Assembly (NCBI RefSeq): GCF_014698965.1
Contig: NZ_JACXAE010000013.1
Span: 186,001-250,000 of the forward strand
Length of the DNA: 64,000 bases
Reading direction: 5' to 3'
Source of the DNA: Iningainema tapete BLCC-T55
GTDB taxonomy: Bacteria; Cyanobacteriota; Cyanobacteriia; Cyanobacteriales; Nostocaceae
A program made the translations under genes and the position numbers. This document shows positions 9,626 to 18,986 of the stretch, one piece after another. Positions within the stretch are counted from its first letter, which is position 1, and the number at the start of each line of letters is the position of its first letter. The notes under the pieces were generated by a model. That model worked only from the letters and a program-made list of their open reading frames with translations. It made no database searches and was not told the origin of the DNA.

Positions 9626-10306
9626 ATGGGACTAATTGATCGTGTCGGAAGCTTATTTCGTGCCAACCTGAATAGTTTTATGAGGAGTGCGGAAGACCCA
9701 GAGAAGATTCTCATAGGTGTAGTTTACCAGATGCAAGATGATTTGGTGCAATTACGACAACTGGTAGCTCAAGCCATCGCGATGCAAAAACGCACAGAGC
9801 GGCAAATAGCTCAAGCCCAATCTACAGCCGAAGAATGGTATCGCCGCGCCCAAATAGCACTGCAAAGCGGCAATGAAACTCTGGCAAGGGATGCTTTGAC
9901 TAAACGTCGCGCTTACCAACAAACAGCTACAGAGCTTTCTCATCAAATGGAGGAGCAAAATACGCTAGTAGCTAAGCTGAAAACAGATATGCGTACTTTA
10001 GAATTAAAAGTTGGTGAGGCAAAAAATCAAAAAGATATGTACATCGCCCGCGCCCGCTCTGCGGAAGCTTCTTATAAATTACGTGAGATGCTTAGTTATA
10101 CAGGTAGCGTAAGTAACCAGACTTTTGCCCGGATGGAAGAAAAAGTTGTGCTTCTGGAGGCACAATCAGAAGTCATCGCTCTGGCTGACACCGAGCAACA
10201 GCATTCATCTTTTGCCTCGCTAGAATTTAATAGTGATGTTGATGTAGCAGCAATCAAACCAGAGCACGTGGAGGGAATTAAAGAAAATCTTAAACCCGCT
10301 CATTAA
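9626..10306 (+). CDS. PspA/IM30 family protein, shorter paralogue
   Basis: 226 residues from the ATG at 9626 (MGLIDRVGSLFRANLNSFM), preferred over an in-frame GTG nine bases earlier because relatives begin MGLxDR. The amphipathic first helix, AEDPEK and long coiled coil (QMQDDLVQLRQLVAQAIAMQKRTE) are PspA/Vipp1 hallmarks; the family forms ESCRT-III-like membrane polymers. Compared with the next gene it lacks the long C-terminal extension, and its coiled coil is divergent. Tandem position with vipp1 suggests duplication, with this copy serving as a PspA-like stress protein. Confidence 0.88.
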   Translation: MGLIDRVGSLFRANLNSFMRSAEDPEKILIGVVYQMQDDLVQLRQLVAQAIAMQKRTERQIAQAQSTAEEWYRRAQIALQSGNETLARDALTKRRAYQQTATELSHQMEEQNTLVAKLKTDMRTLELKVGEAKNQKDMYIARARSAEASYKLREMLSYTGSVSNQTFARMEEKVVLLEAQSEVIALADTEQQHSSFASLEFNSDVDVAAIKPEHVEGIKENLKPAH

Positions 10307-10482
10307 GTAAAATAGCGCTCCTATTGGGCAATACCATGTTTTGCAGCATATGTTAGGTATAGGGGTTTTTGAGTTGGACTTTATCTAACAGGAAAGATTA
10401 AATTGAAATAGGTAGCCGATAAACAGTATTCAAGCGATCCTGCCCAATTAGGCGCGTAAATCACAAAAGGAAAAACAAAGTT

Positions 10483-11253
10483 ATGGGATTATTTGACCGT
10501 ATCAGAAGAGTAGTAGGCGCTAACCTCAACGATCTAGTTAGCAAAGCTGAAGATCCAGAAAAAATGCTCGAACAAGCTATTCTGGAAATGCAGGAAGATT
10601 TGGTACAACTGCGTCAGGGAGTTGCTCAGGCGATCGCTGCTCAAAAACGTACTGAGAAACAGTACAATGATGCTCAAAATGAAATCAACAAGTGGCAACG
10701 TAATGCTCAGTTGGCGCTGCAAAAAGGTGATGAAAACCTAGCACGACAAGCACTGGAACGCAAAAAGACTTTTACTGACACGGAAAATGCTCTCAAAGGT
10801 AGTTTAGATCAACAAACTACTCAGGTAGAAACCCTCAAGCGCAACTTAATCCAACTGGAGAGCAAAATTTCTGAAGCCAAGACGAAGAAAGAAATGCTTA
10901 AAGCTCGGATTACCGCAGCTAAAGCTCAAGAGCAACTCCAAGGCATGGTGCGGGGGATGAATACCAGCAGTGCTATGGCGGCTTTTGAGCGGATGGAAGA
11001 AAAAGTCATGCTCCAAGAAGCTCGCGCTCAGTCGCTGGGGGAATTGGCAGGGCAAGACTTAGAAACTCAATTTGCTAAGTTGGAATCTGGTAGTGATGTA
11101 GATGATGAATTGGCAGCTTTGAAAGCACAAATGTCCCTACCCGGTGGCTCAGCCAGTCAACCCAAACTGCCACAACAAACCTCAGCACCTAAATCCAATG
11201 AAGTGGTTGACGCTGAATTGGAGTCTTTACGCAAGCAACTCGATCAAATGTAA
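10483..11253 (+). CDS. vipp1: Vipp1/IM30 thylakoid membrane-remodelling protein
   Basis: 256 residues. It starts MGLFDRIRRVVGANLNDLVSKAEDPEKML split by the helix boundary, then carries the full PspA coiled coil and a C-terminal extension after a Pro/Ser linker ending ELESLRKQLDQM. That extra C-terminal helix separates Vipp1 from bacterial PspA. Vipp1 assembles on membranes and is needed for thylakoid biogenesis and protection. The spacing of 176 bases from the previous paralogue suggests its own promoter. A clear purine-rich ribosome site (AAAGGA) precedes the ATG. Confidence 0.92.
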   Translation: MGLFDRIRRVVGANLNDLVSKAEDPEKMLEQAILEMQEDLVQLRQGVAQAIAAQKRTEKQYNDAQNEINKWQRNAQLALQKGDENLARQALERKKTFTDTENALKGSLDQQTTQVETLKRNLIQLESKISEAKTKKEMLKARITAAKAQEQLQGMVRGMNTSSAMAAFERMEEKVMLQEARAQSLGELAGQDLETQFAKLESGSDVDDELAALKAQMSLPGGSASQPKLPQQTSAPKSNEVVDAELESLRKQLDQM

Positions 11254-11384
11254 AATATTTCTCAAATTTCTTTGTTCTAGTCCCACGCCTGCAGGTTGTG
11301 GGATTTTGCATTCAAGTTGCTCATTCTAAGATAGAGTATTTTGTATGCCCACTTTCCTCAATGCCACAAACACGGAGACTTGTG

Positions 11385-11720
11385 ATGAATAAGGGTGTAA
11401 TATCCATAACTGATGCTGAGTTTGAAACAGAAGTGTTACAATCTGAACTGCCAGTATTGGTTTACTTTTGGGCTACTTGGTGTGGACCTTGTCAATTAAT
11501 GTCGCCACTGATAAATCAAGCCGCTACTACTTACAGCGATCGCCTCAAAGTCGTTAAAATGGAAGTCGATCCCAATCCTGTCACTGTGAAAGATTACCAA
11601 GTCGAAGGTGTACCCGCTTTGAGGCTAATCCAAAAAGCTCATGTCTTAGCATCTACCGAAGGAGTGATCGGCAAAGAAAAAATACTGGAAATTTTAGAGA
11701 CACATCTAAATAATAATTAA
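11385..11720 (+). CDS. Thioredoxin-family protein
   Basis: 111 residues from the ATG at 11385; the frame is open further upstream but the thioredoxin fold begins here. It has the canonical active site WCGPC within VLVYFWATWCGPCQLMSP, the cis-Pro region VEGVPALRLIQ and normal single-domain length. It should reduce disulfides in the cytoplasm. The family is diverse in cyanobacteria and the exact paralogue cannot be told from sequence. A palindromic repeat lies 8 bases after the stop. Confidence 0.88.
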   Translation: MNKGVISITDAEFETEVLQSELPVLVYFWATWCGPCQLMSPLINQAATTYSDRLKVVKMEVDPNPVTVKDYQVEGVPALRLIQKAHVLASTEGVIGKEKILEILETHLNNN

Positions 11721-11727
11721 TTTAAAT

Positions 11728-11756
11728 GTAGAGACGTTCCGCCGGAACGTCTCTAC
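11728..11756. repeat. GTAGAGACG palindrome, copy 1
   Basis: A 29-bp palindrome with arms GTAGAGACGTTCC and GGAACGTCTCTAC, immediately 3' of the thioredoxin gene. It can act as a terminator-like hairpin. It belongs to a family with at least eight copies in this window. Confidence 0.95.
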
Positions 11757-11762
11757 GTAACC

Positions 11763-11786
11763 CCTATCTCCTGTCTCCTGTCTCCT
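11763..11786. repeat. Heptamer tandem repeat (CCTGTCT)n
   Basis: About three copies of TCTCCTG/CCTGTCT directly before the start codon of the aminotransferase gene, where a ribosome-binding site would be expected. It is of the short tandem repeat class also seen at 9530-9570. Confidence 0.8.
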
Positions 11787-11790
11787 CACA

Positions 11791-12996
11791 ATGATGCAAT
11801 TAGCTCAGCGTTTACAACCTCTACAATTTAATGTATTTGCAGAAATGGACAAAGCCAAGGCAAAAGCTAAGGCTTGTGGACAACAGTTAATAGATTTATC
11901 ACTGGGTTCATCTGATTTACCTGTAGAACCTCATGTTATTAAAGCAATAGCACAATCTCTAGAAGATCAAAGTACCCACGGTTACTTGCTGTTTCACGGT
12001 ACTCAAGCTTTTCGCCTGGGAGCAGCAAATTGGTACGAGCAAAAATTTGGTATATCTATCAATCCAGAAACTGAGGTACTACCTTTAATTGGTTCCCAAG
12101 AAGGCACAGCGCATTTACCCCTAGCAGTGCTTAATCCTGGAGATTTTGCTCTGCTACTCGACCCAGGCTACCCCTCTCATATGGGCGGAGTGTACCTCGC
12201 TTCAGGTCAAATATACCCTATGCCTATACTAGCAGAAAACAGTTTTTTGCCAGTATTCTCAGATATTCCCGCCCCAGTCTTAGCACAGTCGCGGATGATG
12301 GTGTTAAGTTATCCACACAATCCTACAGCAGCGATCGCACCAAATTCCTTTTTTCAAGAAGCTGTAGCTTTCTGTCAACAACACAATCTTGTCCTGGTTC
12401 ACGATTTCCCCTACGTAGATTTAGTATTTGAACAAAGACTCAACAATCAACAATCAACAGTTAACATTCAACAATCTCTCGTCCCTTCTATTCTCCAAGC
12501 TGATCCTGATAAAAGTGTATCCATAGAATTTTTTACTCTCTCCAAGTCCTATAATATGGGAGGCTTCCGCATTGGCTTTGCGATCGGCAATGCTCAGTTA
12601 ATTGAAGCTTTACGCTTGGTGAAAGCAGCAGTCGATTTTAATCAGTATCAAGGAATTTTGAATGGAGCAATAGCAGCTCTTACAGGTTCACAGGCTGGGG
12701 TGGAAGCTAATGTGGCGATTTTCCGTCAACGCCGTGATGCCTTTATTGGCGCTTTACACAACATAGGTTGGCACGTTTCTACCCCCAAGGCAACAATGTA
12801 TGTCTGGGCAAAATTGCCCCAACCTTGGAGTCATGATTCTGTAGCCTTTTGTACTAAATTAGTCGAAAAAACTGGGGTAGCGGCTTCTCCGGGTGCTGGT
12901 TTTGGCAAATCTGGGGAAGGTTATGTTCGTTTTGCCTTAGTACATGAGCCACATATCCTACAAAGTGCTGTGCAGAGAATTGCTGAATTTATGTAA
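11791..12996 (+). CDS. PLP-dependent class I/II aminotransferase (LL-DAP aminotransferase-like)
   Basis: 401 residues, fold type I aminotransferase. Visible motifs are PLIGSQEGTAHLPLAVLNPGD, the NPT motif in SYPHNPTAA, DFPYVD (Asp and Tyr contacting PLP) and the Schiff-base lysine in FTLSKSYNMGGFRIGFAIG. The overall pattern is closest to the LL-diaminopimelate/succinyldiaminopimelate aminotransferase group, but substrate cannot be assigned safely. An Asn/Gln-rich segment at residues about 217-229 is encoded by a short tandem repeat (12440-12477) that seems to be an in-frame insertion in a surface loop. The upstream heptamer tract replaces a clear Shine-Dalgarno site. Confidence 0.85.
   Translation: MMQLAQRLQPLQFNVFAEMDKAKAKAKACGQQLIDLSLGSSDLPVEPHVIKAIAQSLEDQSTHGYLLFHGTQAFRLGAANWYEQKFGISINPETEVLPLIGSQEGTAHLPLAVLNPGDFALLLDPGYPSHMGGVYLASGQIYPMPILAENSFLPVFSDIPAPVLAQSRMMVLSYPHNPTAAIAPNSFFQEAVAFCQQHNLVLVHDFPYVDLVFEQRLNNQQSTVNIQQSLVPSILQADPDKSVSIEFFTLSKSYNMGGFRIGFAIGNAQLIEALRLVKAAVDFNQYQGILNGAIAALTGSQAGVEANVAIFRQRRDAFIGALHNIGWHVSTPKATMYVWAKLPQPWSHDSVAFCTKLVEKTGVAASPGAGFGKSGEGYVRFALVHEPHILQSAVQRIAEFM
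12440..12477. repeat. CAACAAT-type repeat inside the aminotransferase gene
   Basis: CAACAATCAACAATCAAC followed by a degenerate copy. It adds NNQQSTVNIQQS in frame, between the DFPYVDLVFEQR strand and the following SVSIEFFTLSKS strand. Confidence 0.8.
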
Positions 12997-13125
12997 AAAT
13001 TTATCTATTCTTTACTTAAGCTTAAAGATAAATTTATTACTTTAGCTTTTACTTACAGTATTTTCAAATGGTGGGGGTGAATAGTTTTTCACCCCTACGG
13101 TTATTTTATATTTGGTAAGACCTAT

Positions 13126-13533
13126 ATGAAGAAAGTTAGTGGCTATGCATTAGCGATCGCTGTTCTTAGTGCAATCAGCACTACTCCAGCACAAGCAGTC
13201 TCATTAGTCCAAGATACCACCAACGACGAACAAATAACTGCTACTAACACTACAAATGAAGAATTTAATCTGGAGGGTAGTATACTCCAAGAAGCTCAAA
13301 GCGAGATCGCCGAAATAGATCGAGCTAGCACTGTTACCGAAGTAACGAACGACGGTACAAACTTCTATATATATAGATCTAGCAACTCCAGCGATGTACC
13401 ACCAGAATTATTCGCTGGTTCATATAACGATAGACAAACTACTCCCCGAAGAAGAAAAGTGCCAGAACCCTCATTGGCAATAGGGTTAATCGCTGCTGCA
13501 TGTCTTGCCGCTGTACGCTTACGACATAATTAG
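13126..13533 (+). CDS. Small PEP-CTERM sorting-signal protein
   Basis: 135 residues. It has an N-terminal signal peptide (MKKVSGYALAIAVLSAIS..TPAQA, cleavage after AQA). The acidic, Thr/Asn/Ser-rich mature region has no recognisable domain. The C-terminus is VPEPSLAIGLIAAACLAAVRLR, the PEP motif, hydrophobic helix and basic end recognised by exosortase. It is predicted to be exported and processed at the envelope. No exosortase is in the window. Confidence 0.8.
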   Translation: MKKVSGYALAIAVLSAISTTPAQAVSLVQDTTNDEQITATNTTNEEFNLEGSILQEAQSEIAEIDRASTVTEVTNDGTNFYIYRSSNSSDVPPELFAGSYNDRQTTPRRRKVPEPSLAIGLIAAACLAAVRLRHN

Positions 13534-13800
13534 TATAATAAATTACTTCTAAATTAAATAATATTGCGTACAAAAACGGTAAAAAACTCAAAGCACTTAT
13601 TATTTTTTTAGTGAGAGTTAATACATAATCCATAGTAGCTTTACCCAATCAAGTCTCCCGGTTTCGTAGACTGAATACAGGTTGGAGCAGAAACGAGGCG
13701 AACAAAGCCAAGTGACTAAAGTATCCAGCAAAGATTCAAAAAACCAAACTTTCACAGGGGCGATTGTATAAAAAGCCCTCAAACCAAAGGAGACTTGAAA

Positions 13801-14709
13801 ATGCTTTTCAAAAAACTTTTGATCGGTGCCTCAATCGCAGCAAGCGTAAGTGCCATCGCCTCTACCCCAGCATTTGCCGGAAGTTTAACCAACGCGACTA
13901 TTGGCGGTTCAGCAGCTAGTGATTACTTAGTCTATGGTGTTGATGGCAAAAATACCAAGGAAATAGCCAAAACTCAAGCAAATGTGCAAGCAGTCTTAGA
14001 TGGTAATGCTAGCAATCCCACAGGAAACGTCGAGTTAAGAGCTAGCAGCGAAAAAGCTGGTTTTGATTTCACAAAGAACACTACCTTAAATGGTAAAATT
14101 GGTGGTAAAGACATCACCCTGAGTAGTTTAACAGCGGCAGACTGGACTCCAAACTTCGTTAACACATGGTTAACTGCTGCTTTAAACGCTAATGGTTTCG
14201 GTCAGTTTACCAACCAAGTTGGCTTCCTGTCTAATATCTTTGTCAACTATGGCGGGATGCAAAGATTCAGCGATCCTAACATCTCCTACGTTAACCAGAA
14301 TGACACAACAGGAGAAATCAGTATAGGACTAGCCGGTCACTTGAATGCTACCAGTTTGCTAACACAGTCTATTGATGGGTACATGGCTAGTCTAAATCCT
14401 TTTAGTTCTGAATATCTCACAGCAAAGATATTAAAAACAGCTCTGGGCAGCACACAAATACAAGCGAGTGAAATCGTTAAAGTTTCCTACAATGGTGGAC
14501 CATCTCAATTACTCTACAACTTTAAGGCTACAGAAACTGGGTTAACTGAACTAAGTGATGGTGTATCCCACAGTGGTAACTACGAAGTTAAATTTGCAGG
14601 CATAGCTCCTCCTCCTGTAGCTTCAGTACCTGAACCCTCTGTCATGCTTGGTTTGGTTGGTGTTTTTGCACTATTCGTTACCCAACGTCAGTTGAAGAAA
14701 GCACAGTAA
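13801..14709 (+). CDS. PEP-CTERM exported protein
   Basis: 302 residues from the ATG at 13801, chosen because AAGGAG at 13787-13792 is spaced correctly for it and not for the TTG at 13795. Signal peptide MLFKKLLIGASIAASVSA..TPAFA, then a roughly 250-residue Gly/Asn/Ser/Thr-rich domain, then VPEPSVMLGLVGVFALFV and a basic tail. It matches a cyanobacterial PEP-CTERM family of unknown function. An extracellular, envelope-anchored product is inferred. Together with the preceding gene it makes a local pair of exosortase substrates. Confidence 0.83.
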   Translation: MLFKKLLIGASIAASVSAIASTPAFAGSLTNATIGGSAASDYLVYGVDGKNTKEIAKTQANVQAVLDGNASNPTGNVELRASSEKAGFDFTKNTTLNGKIGGKDITLSSLTAADWTPNFVNTWLTAALNANGFGQFTNQVGFLSNIFVNYGGMQRFSDPNISYVNQNDTTGEISIGLAGHLNATSLLTQSIDGYMASLNPFSSEYLTAKILKTALGSTQIQASEIVKVSYNGGPSQLLYNFKATETGLTELSDGVSHSGNYEVKFAGIAPPPVASVPEPSVMLGLVGVFALFVTQRQLKKAQ

Positions 14710-14738
14710 AAGTGAAAAATCATTATTGAAACATCACA

Positions 14739-14766
14739 AACCCGATTTCCCAGAAGAAGTCGGGTT
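14739..14766 (+). terminator. Terminator after the PEP-CTERM gene
   Basis: AACCCGA and TCGGGTT arms, with pyrimidine and purine tracts inside, 30 bases after the stop codon. The rest of the 300-base interval up to 15015 is AT-rich with no gene. Confidence 0.65.
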
Positions 14767-15015
14767 ATTTGGAATCAATAGCTAACTCCTTGAGCAGAAA
14801 CTATTATACTACATATTTTAAAATTTAACTAAGTAGAAATTAATTTTTTCTTAAGTTTATATTTTGGGTTAATATCATTATATCTTAGTAACTAGATATA
14901 CAAAATTAAGTTTTTATGCCTATGGATAAATGTTATAGAGAAATTAAATGTATTTAGCAATTCAATTTTATTGATTTCGACAATCAGGGTCAATCGATCT
15001 AAGTTGAAAGGGATA

Positions 15016-15435
15016 ATGAGTGCACAACTACTTTCTAGAGAGCAACAATTACATCTACCTCAAGCTAAGCGTATTTTACTAGTTGAAGATCATGATATTA
15101 ATAGGATGTTGCTGAGCGACTATCTAGGTTACTGTGGATATGAGGTTGAAAGCTTGTCAAAGGCATCAGATTTTTTTACAACTATAGATAGATTTCAACC
15201 CAAACTAATTTTATTAGATTTAAAACTCCCAGAAATTGATGGTTATTCGCTGCTAGAACAAATTCAAAGTAAACCAGGGGTATGTGAAATACCCATCATT
15301 GTAGTCTCAGCCTTTGCTTTTAAATCAGATCGAGAACGAGCTACCAAATTAGGTGCTTGTCGTTACTTTGTTAAACCTATAAATTTAAGAGAGTTAACTA
15401 TAGCTATTGAACAAGAGCTTGCTTGTAGCCTATAA
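15016..15435 (+). CDS. Single-domain response regulator (CheY-like)
   Basis: 139 residues from the ATG at 15016, which has AAAGGG seven bases upstream; an in-frame TTG at 14971 is less likely. Receiver domain motifs: RILLVEDHDINRMLL (acidic pocket), LILLDLKLPEIDGY (phospho-accepting Asp), IIVVSAF and the conserved Lys in YFVKPINL. There is no output domain, so it would act by protein contact in a phosphorelay. No kinase adjoins it; its possible partner is the small convergent gene at 15457-15636. Confidence 0.88.
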   Translation: MSAQLLSREQQLHLPQAKRILLVEDHDINRMLLSDYLGYCGYEVESLSKASDFFTTIDRFQPKLILLDLKLPEIDGYSLLEQIQSKPGVCEIPIIVVSAFAFKSDRERATKLGACRYFVKPINLRELTIAIEQELACSL

Positions 15436-15456
15436 CCTCTGGTGTGATGCGTACAT

Positions 15457-15636
15457 TCATTCAGCTTTTTGCTGGCTAATGAAATCTTCAACACTATGAC
15501 TAAGAGTTTGTAAAGAACTGCCAATTCTAGTAATTTGGTTTTGTACTTGTGCAAACAGCAAAACTGCTGTTTGCAACTCGTTCAATGTTTCATCCATCGC
15601 GTTACGATACCTCATCTCAAATTCTTCAATACTCAT
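15457..15636 (-). CDS. 59-residue helical small protein
   Basis: An intact frame from ATG (15634-15636) to TGA (15457-15459): MSIEEFEMRYRNAMDETLN followed by helical, Gln/Leu/Val-rich sequence ending SQQKAE. It is predicted to be almost wholly alpha-helical with heptad-like spacing and no membrane segment. It converges on the response regulator, with 21 bases between the stops. The codon use is normal for the region. I do not recognise a family. Confidence 0.6.
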   Translation of the reverse strand: MSIEEFEMRYRNAMDETLNELQTAVLLFAQVQNQITRIGSSLQTLSHSVEDFISQQKAE

Positions 15637-15931
15637 AATTTTAGCCGAGTTAAAATATCTTTTTTTCTATTATCATCATAAACAATAAACTTAATTATAT
15701 AAATTCGTTGAATTTATATAATTTAATCTTGAAGTAAATATTATCAAATGTTCATCATTTAATCCGAAATTTATACAGTAACTTGAAAAGGTAAATAAGT
15801 TCAGCAGATCTGCAAATAAATAAGAAAGTAACCATAATTTTAAGAAGAATATATAAAGACGGAATTGAAGCGTGAAGTTATGACTGTTTGATAAAGCTTA
15901 AATAAAAAGTTAAATGAAATTTTGAAGGAAA

Positions 15932-15973
15932 TTCCAGTTCCCCGACAACTTTTACGAAGTCGGGGAACTGGAA
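15932..15973. terminator. Strong GC-rich hairpin
   Basis: A 15-bp perfect stem (TTCCAGTTCCCCGAC/GTCGGGGAACTGGAA) with a 12-base loop, in the AT-rich 400-base gap before uvrC. No T-run follows on the plus strand. It may be a repeat or an attenuator-like element. Confidence 0.6.
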
Positions 15974-16043
15974 GTGTAAAACAACAGTGATTTTACTTAA
16001 AATATATAGTAGGTAGATTTATAAAATAGCTGATAATTTGGTA

Positions 16044-17957
16044 ATGACATCATCTATTGCCGCATTACCACTGGTGAAAGAGCCAGAACGTCTAGAAAAC
16101 CGTCTCAAAGAAATTCCACCAGAACCTGGAGTTTACTTTATGCGGGATGCGAGCGATCGCATCATGTACATAGGCAAATCGCGCTCGTTGCGATCGCGTG
16201 TTCGTTCTTATTTCCGCGACTCCCAAAGATTGAGCGAGCGCATTGCGACGATGGTAAAGCAGGTGACAGACATTGAATTCATTGTCACCGACACTGAAGC
16301 CGAAGCTTTAGCTCTGGAAGCAAACTTAATCAAGCAGCACCAACCATACTTCAACGTGCTGCTCAAAGACGACAAAAAATACCCATACGTTTGTATTACT
16401 TGGTCAGAAGATTATCCACGTATATTTATTACTCGTAAACGTCAAATAGGTAAAGAGAAAGATAAATTCTACGGTCCCTATACTGATTCTCGTCTATTGC
16501 GGGAGATCTTACGCTTGTGCAAGCGGATTTTTCCCCTCCGCCAAAGACCTCAACCACTGTTCAAAGACCGTCCTTGTTTGAATTATGATATGGGACGTTG
16601 CCCTGGTGTATGTCAAATGTTGACTTCACCAGAAGAATACCGCAAAACAGTGCAGAAGGTGGCGATGGTGTTTCAAGGTAGAACTCAAGAACTGATTGAT
16701 ACCTTGAACTCGCAAATGGAAGCTGCAGCCGAGGCGCTGAATTTTGAGTCAGCAGCAAGGATTCGTGATCAAATTGCTGGATTAAAGTCACTCACGGCAG
16801 ATCAAAAAGTGTCCCTTCCCGATGATACAGTTTCACGGGATGCGATCGCACTTGCAGCCAACGAACAACATGCGTGTATTCAATTGTTCCAAATTCGTGC
16901 AGGGCAACTGGTGGGACGTTTGGCTTTTGTTGCCGTACCCCCCCTTTCATCCCCCCCATCAACGGGGGGGAACGAGGGGGGGTTCATGGGCGCGATCTTA
17001 CAACGAGTGCTGGAAGAACATTATCAAACAGCAGACTCAGTGGAAATACCCACAGAAATCCTCGTACAGCATGAGTTACCAGATGGGGAAATCTTAGCGG
17101 ATGTATTAACTGGGCGTAAAGGTAGAAAAGTGTCAATTTTGACTCCACAACGTTCCACTAAAGCAGAATTAATTGAAATGGTGGAGCGCAATGCTCAGTA
17201 TGAATTACAGAGAATGGAAAAATTAGGCGATCGCAATCAACAAGCGATGCAAGATTTAGCTGACATTCTCGACATAAGCGACTTACCCCACCGAATTGAA
17301 GGTTATGACATCTCCCACATTCAGGGATCGAATGCCGTAGCTTCGCAAGTTGTGTTTATCGACGCTAACCCAGCCAAGCAGCACTATCGCCACTACAAAA
17401 TTAAAAATCCTACAGTGACTACAGGGCATTCAGATGATTTTGCCAGCCTCGCCGAAGTGATTGGGCGTCGCTTTCGTAAATATGCTGAAGATCCACAATT
17501 ACCACGAGCAGGTAATCCTGATTGGCCTGACTTAGTTATGATTGATGGCGGTAAGGGACAACTATCGGCAGTTGTCGCTGTTTTGCAAGAAATGAATTTG
17601 TTAGAGGAGTTGCGCGTTGTTAGTCTTGCCAAGCGACAAGAAGAGATTTTTTTACCAGGAGAATCTCAATCATTAGAAACAGACGCAGAGCAACCAGGAG
17701 TGCAACTGTTACGCCGATTGCGAGATGAAGCCCATAGATTTGCTGTAACTTTTCACCGCCAACAACGTAGTGATAAATTAAGGCGATCGCGTTTAGATGA
17801 AATTCCTGGTTTAGGGCATCACCGTCAAAAGCAGCTTCTAGCACATTTTCGTTCGGTTGATTATATTCGCCAAGCCACACCCGCCCAACTTGGCGAAGTT
17901 TCCGGAATTGGTCCTCGTTTAGCCCAAGAAATATACAATTATTTTCATCCATCCTAA
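16044..17957 (+). CDS. uvrC: Excinuclease ABC subunit C
   Basis: 637 residues from the ATG at 16044 ([18 protein letters not shown]); a TTG two codons upstream is in frame. UvrC makes both incisions in nucleotide excision repair. Seen in order: GIY-YIG nuclease ([19 protein letters not shown]), Cys motif [16 protein letters not shown] helical segment ([11 protein letters not shown]), RNase H-like C-terminal nuclease ([22 protein letters not shown]), and a helix-hairpin-helix tail ([26 protein letters not shown]). Residues about 299-313 ([15 protein letters not shown]) are encoded by a GC-rich palindromic repeat inserted in frame between the UVR and nuclease regions. A GTAGAGACG palindrome begins just after the TAA. 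Confidence 0.96.
   Translation: MTSSIAALPLVKEPERLENRLKEIPPEPGVYFMRDASDRIMYIGKSRSLRSRVRSYFRDSQRLSERIATMVKQVTDIEFIVTDTEAEALALEANLIKQHQPYFNVLLKDDKKYPYVCITWSEDYPRIFITRKRQIGKEKDKFYGPYTDSRLLREILRLCKRIFPLRQRPQPLFKDRPCLNYDMGRCPGVCQMLTSPEEYRKTVQKVAMVFQGRTQELIDTLNSQMEAAAEALNFESAARIRDQIAGLKSLTADQKVSLPDDTVSRDAIALAANEQHACIQLFQIRAGQLVGRLAFVAVPPLSSPPSTGGNEGGFMGAILQRVLEEHYQTADSVEIPTEILVQHELPDGEILADVLTGRKGRKVSILTPQRSTKAELIEMVERNAQYELQRMEKLGDRNQQAMQDLADILDISDLPHRIEGYDISHIQGSNAVASQVVFIDANPAKQHYRHYKIKNPTVTTGHSDDFASLAEVIGRRFRKYAEDPQLPRAGNPDWPDLVMIDGGKGQLSAVVAVLQEMNLLEELRVVSLAKRQEEIFLPGESQSLETDAEQPGVQLLRRLRDEAHRFAVTFHRQQRSDKLRRSRLDEIPGLGHHRQKQLLAHFRSVDYIRQATPAQLGEVSGIGPRLAQEIYNYFHPS
16938..16982. repeat. C/G-tract palindrome inserted in uvrC
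   Basis: Arms of CCCCCCC-TTTCAT-CCCCCCC and GGGGGGG-AACGA-GGGGGGG around CATCAAC. A related, longer element stands between genes at 43708-43771. The insertion keeps the uvrC frame. Confidence 0.85.
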
Positions 17958-17958
17958 T

Positions 17959-17987
17959 GTAGAGACGCCCCGGCCGGGCGTCTCTAC
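17959..17987. repeat. GTAGAGACG palindrome, copy 2
   Basis: A 29-bp palindrome with a CCCCGGCCGGG centre, beginning one base after the uvrC stop codon and ending 11 bases before the next start. Confidence 0.95.
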
Positions 17988-17998
17988 AATTCCTAATT

Positions 17999-18946
17999 AT
18001 GCCGCTAATTTCTGTTGTTATTCCCTGCTACAATGCCGAACGGTTTCTGGCTGAAACTGTTGAGAGTGTATTACGACAAACTTTCACAGATTACGAAATT
18101 ATTTTGATTGATGATGGTTCAACGGATGGTACGGCAGAAGTAATCAAGTCCTTTGGTGATAGGGTAAGATCTGAGTTTGGTGTTAACAAAGGAGCAAGTG
18201 CAGCGCGAAATCGCGGTACACAGTTAGCACAAGGCAAGTTTATTCAGTATGTTGATGCTGATGATTTGTTGATGCCAGATGCTCTTGCTAGTAGAGTGAA
18301 TGCATTACAAAGTGAAAAAGCTGATGTAGCTTACTCAGATTGGCAAAGATTGGAAGAGAAAAAGAGTGAATTTCAACCAGGTGCTGTCATATCAAGGAAA
18401 ATAGAAGATGTGCATCCTGAGCCGCAAATTGCTCTTTTCACCGACTTTTGGGCACCACCAGCTGCTATTCTCTACTCTCGTGAAATTGTCCAAGCAATTG
18501 GGGGATGGAATGAAACGCTGCCGATTATTCAAGATGCTCGTTTTTTATTGGATGCAGCGTTGATGGGGGCTAAGTTTGTCTATGTACCGGGAGGGGGGTG
18601 CCAATATCGAGTACATAAATCTAATAGTTTATCTCGACGTAACCGCCCGGAATTTTTCCAAGATATCTATCGCAATGCTTGTCAGGTAGAAGCATTTTGG
18701 CAACACAATGGTGGATTGACAAAAAGTCGGATTCGTGCATTAATTCAGGTTTACGACATGACAGCTCGCTCTCTATTTATAGTTAATGAGCAGATGTTCA
18801 AAGACAACTTGCATCGGTTGTATCAGTTAGAACCTAGATTTCGCCCGACTTGGCCCAAATTAGCAGGAATAGCTTTAGCTCTAATGGGAAAAAATCAAGC
18901 TACTATACTGCTGAAATTACTTGGTAAACCTCCAATAGATTTGTAA
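17999..18946 (+). CDS. Family 2 glycosyltransferase
   Basis: 315 residues, GT-A fold. N-terminal signature ISVVIPCYNAERFLAETVES, EIILIDDGSTDGT, AAARNRG-type segment (GASAARNRGTQLA) and the metal-binding DxD-like YVDADDLLMPDAL. It transfers a sugar from an NDP donor, with an acceptor that cannot be inferred. There is no membrane segment. It sits between uvrC and prmA with no glycan genes adjacent, so its pathway is open; the deoxysugar cluster 9 kb away is a possible link. Confidence 0.9.
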   Translation: MPLISVVIPCYNAERFLAETVESVLRQTFTDYEIILIDDGSTDGTAEVIKSFGDRVRSEFGVNKGASAARNRGTQLAQGKFIQYVDADDLLMPDALASRVNALQSEKADVAYSDWQRLEEKKSEFQPGAVISRKIEDVHPEPQIALFTDFWAPPAAILYSREIVQAIGGWNETLPIIQDARFLLDAALMGAKFVYVPGGGCQYRVHKSNSLSRRNRPEFFQDIYRNACQVEAFWQHNGGLTKSRIRALIQVYDMTARSLFIVNEQMFKDNLHRLYQLEPRFRPTWPKLAGIALALMGKNQATILLKLLGKPPIDL

Positions 18947-18986
18947 AATTACAGAGATGGGAGTTTTACCATCAAAAAATTAATTT

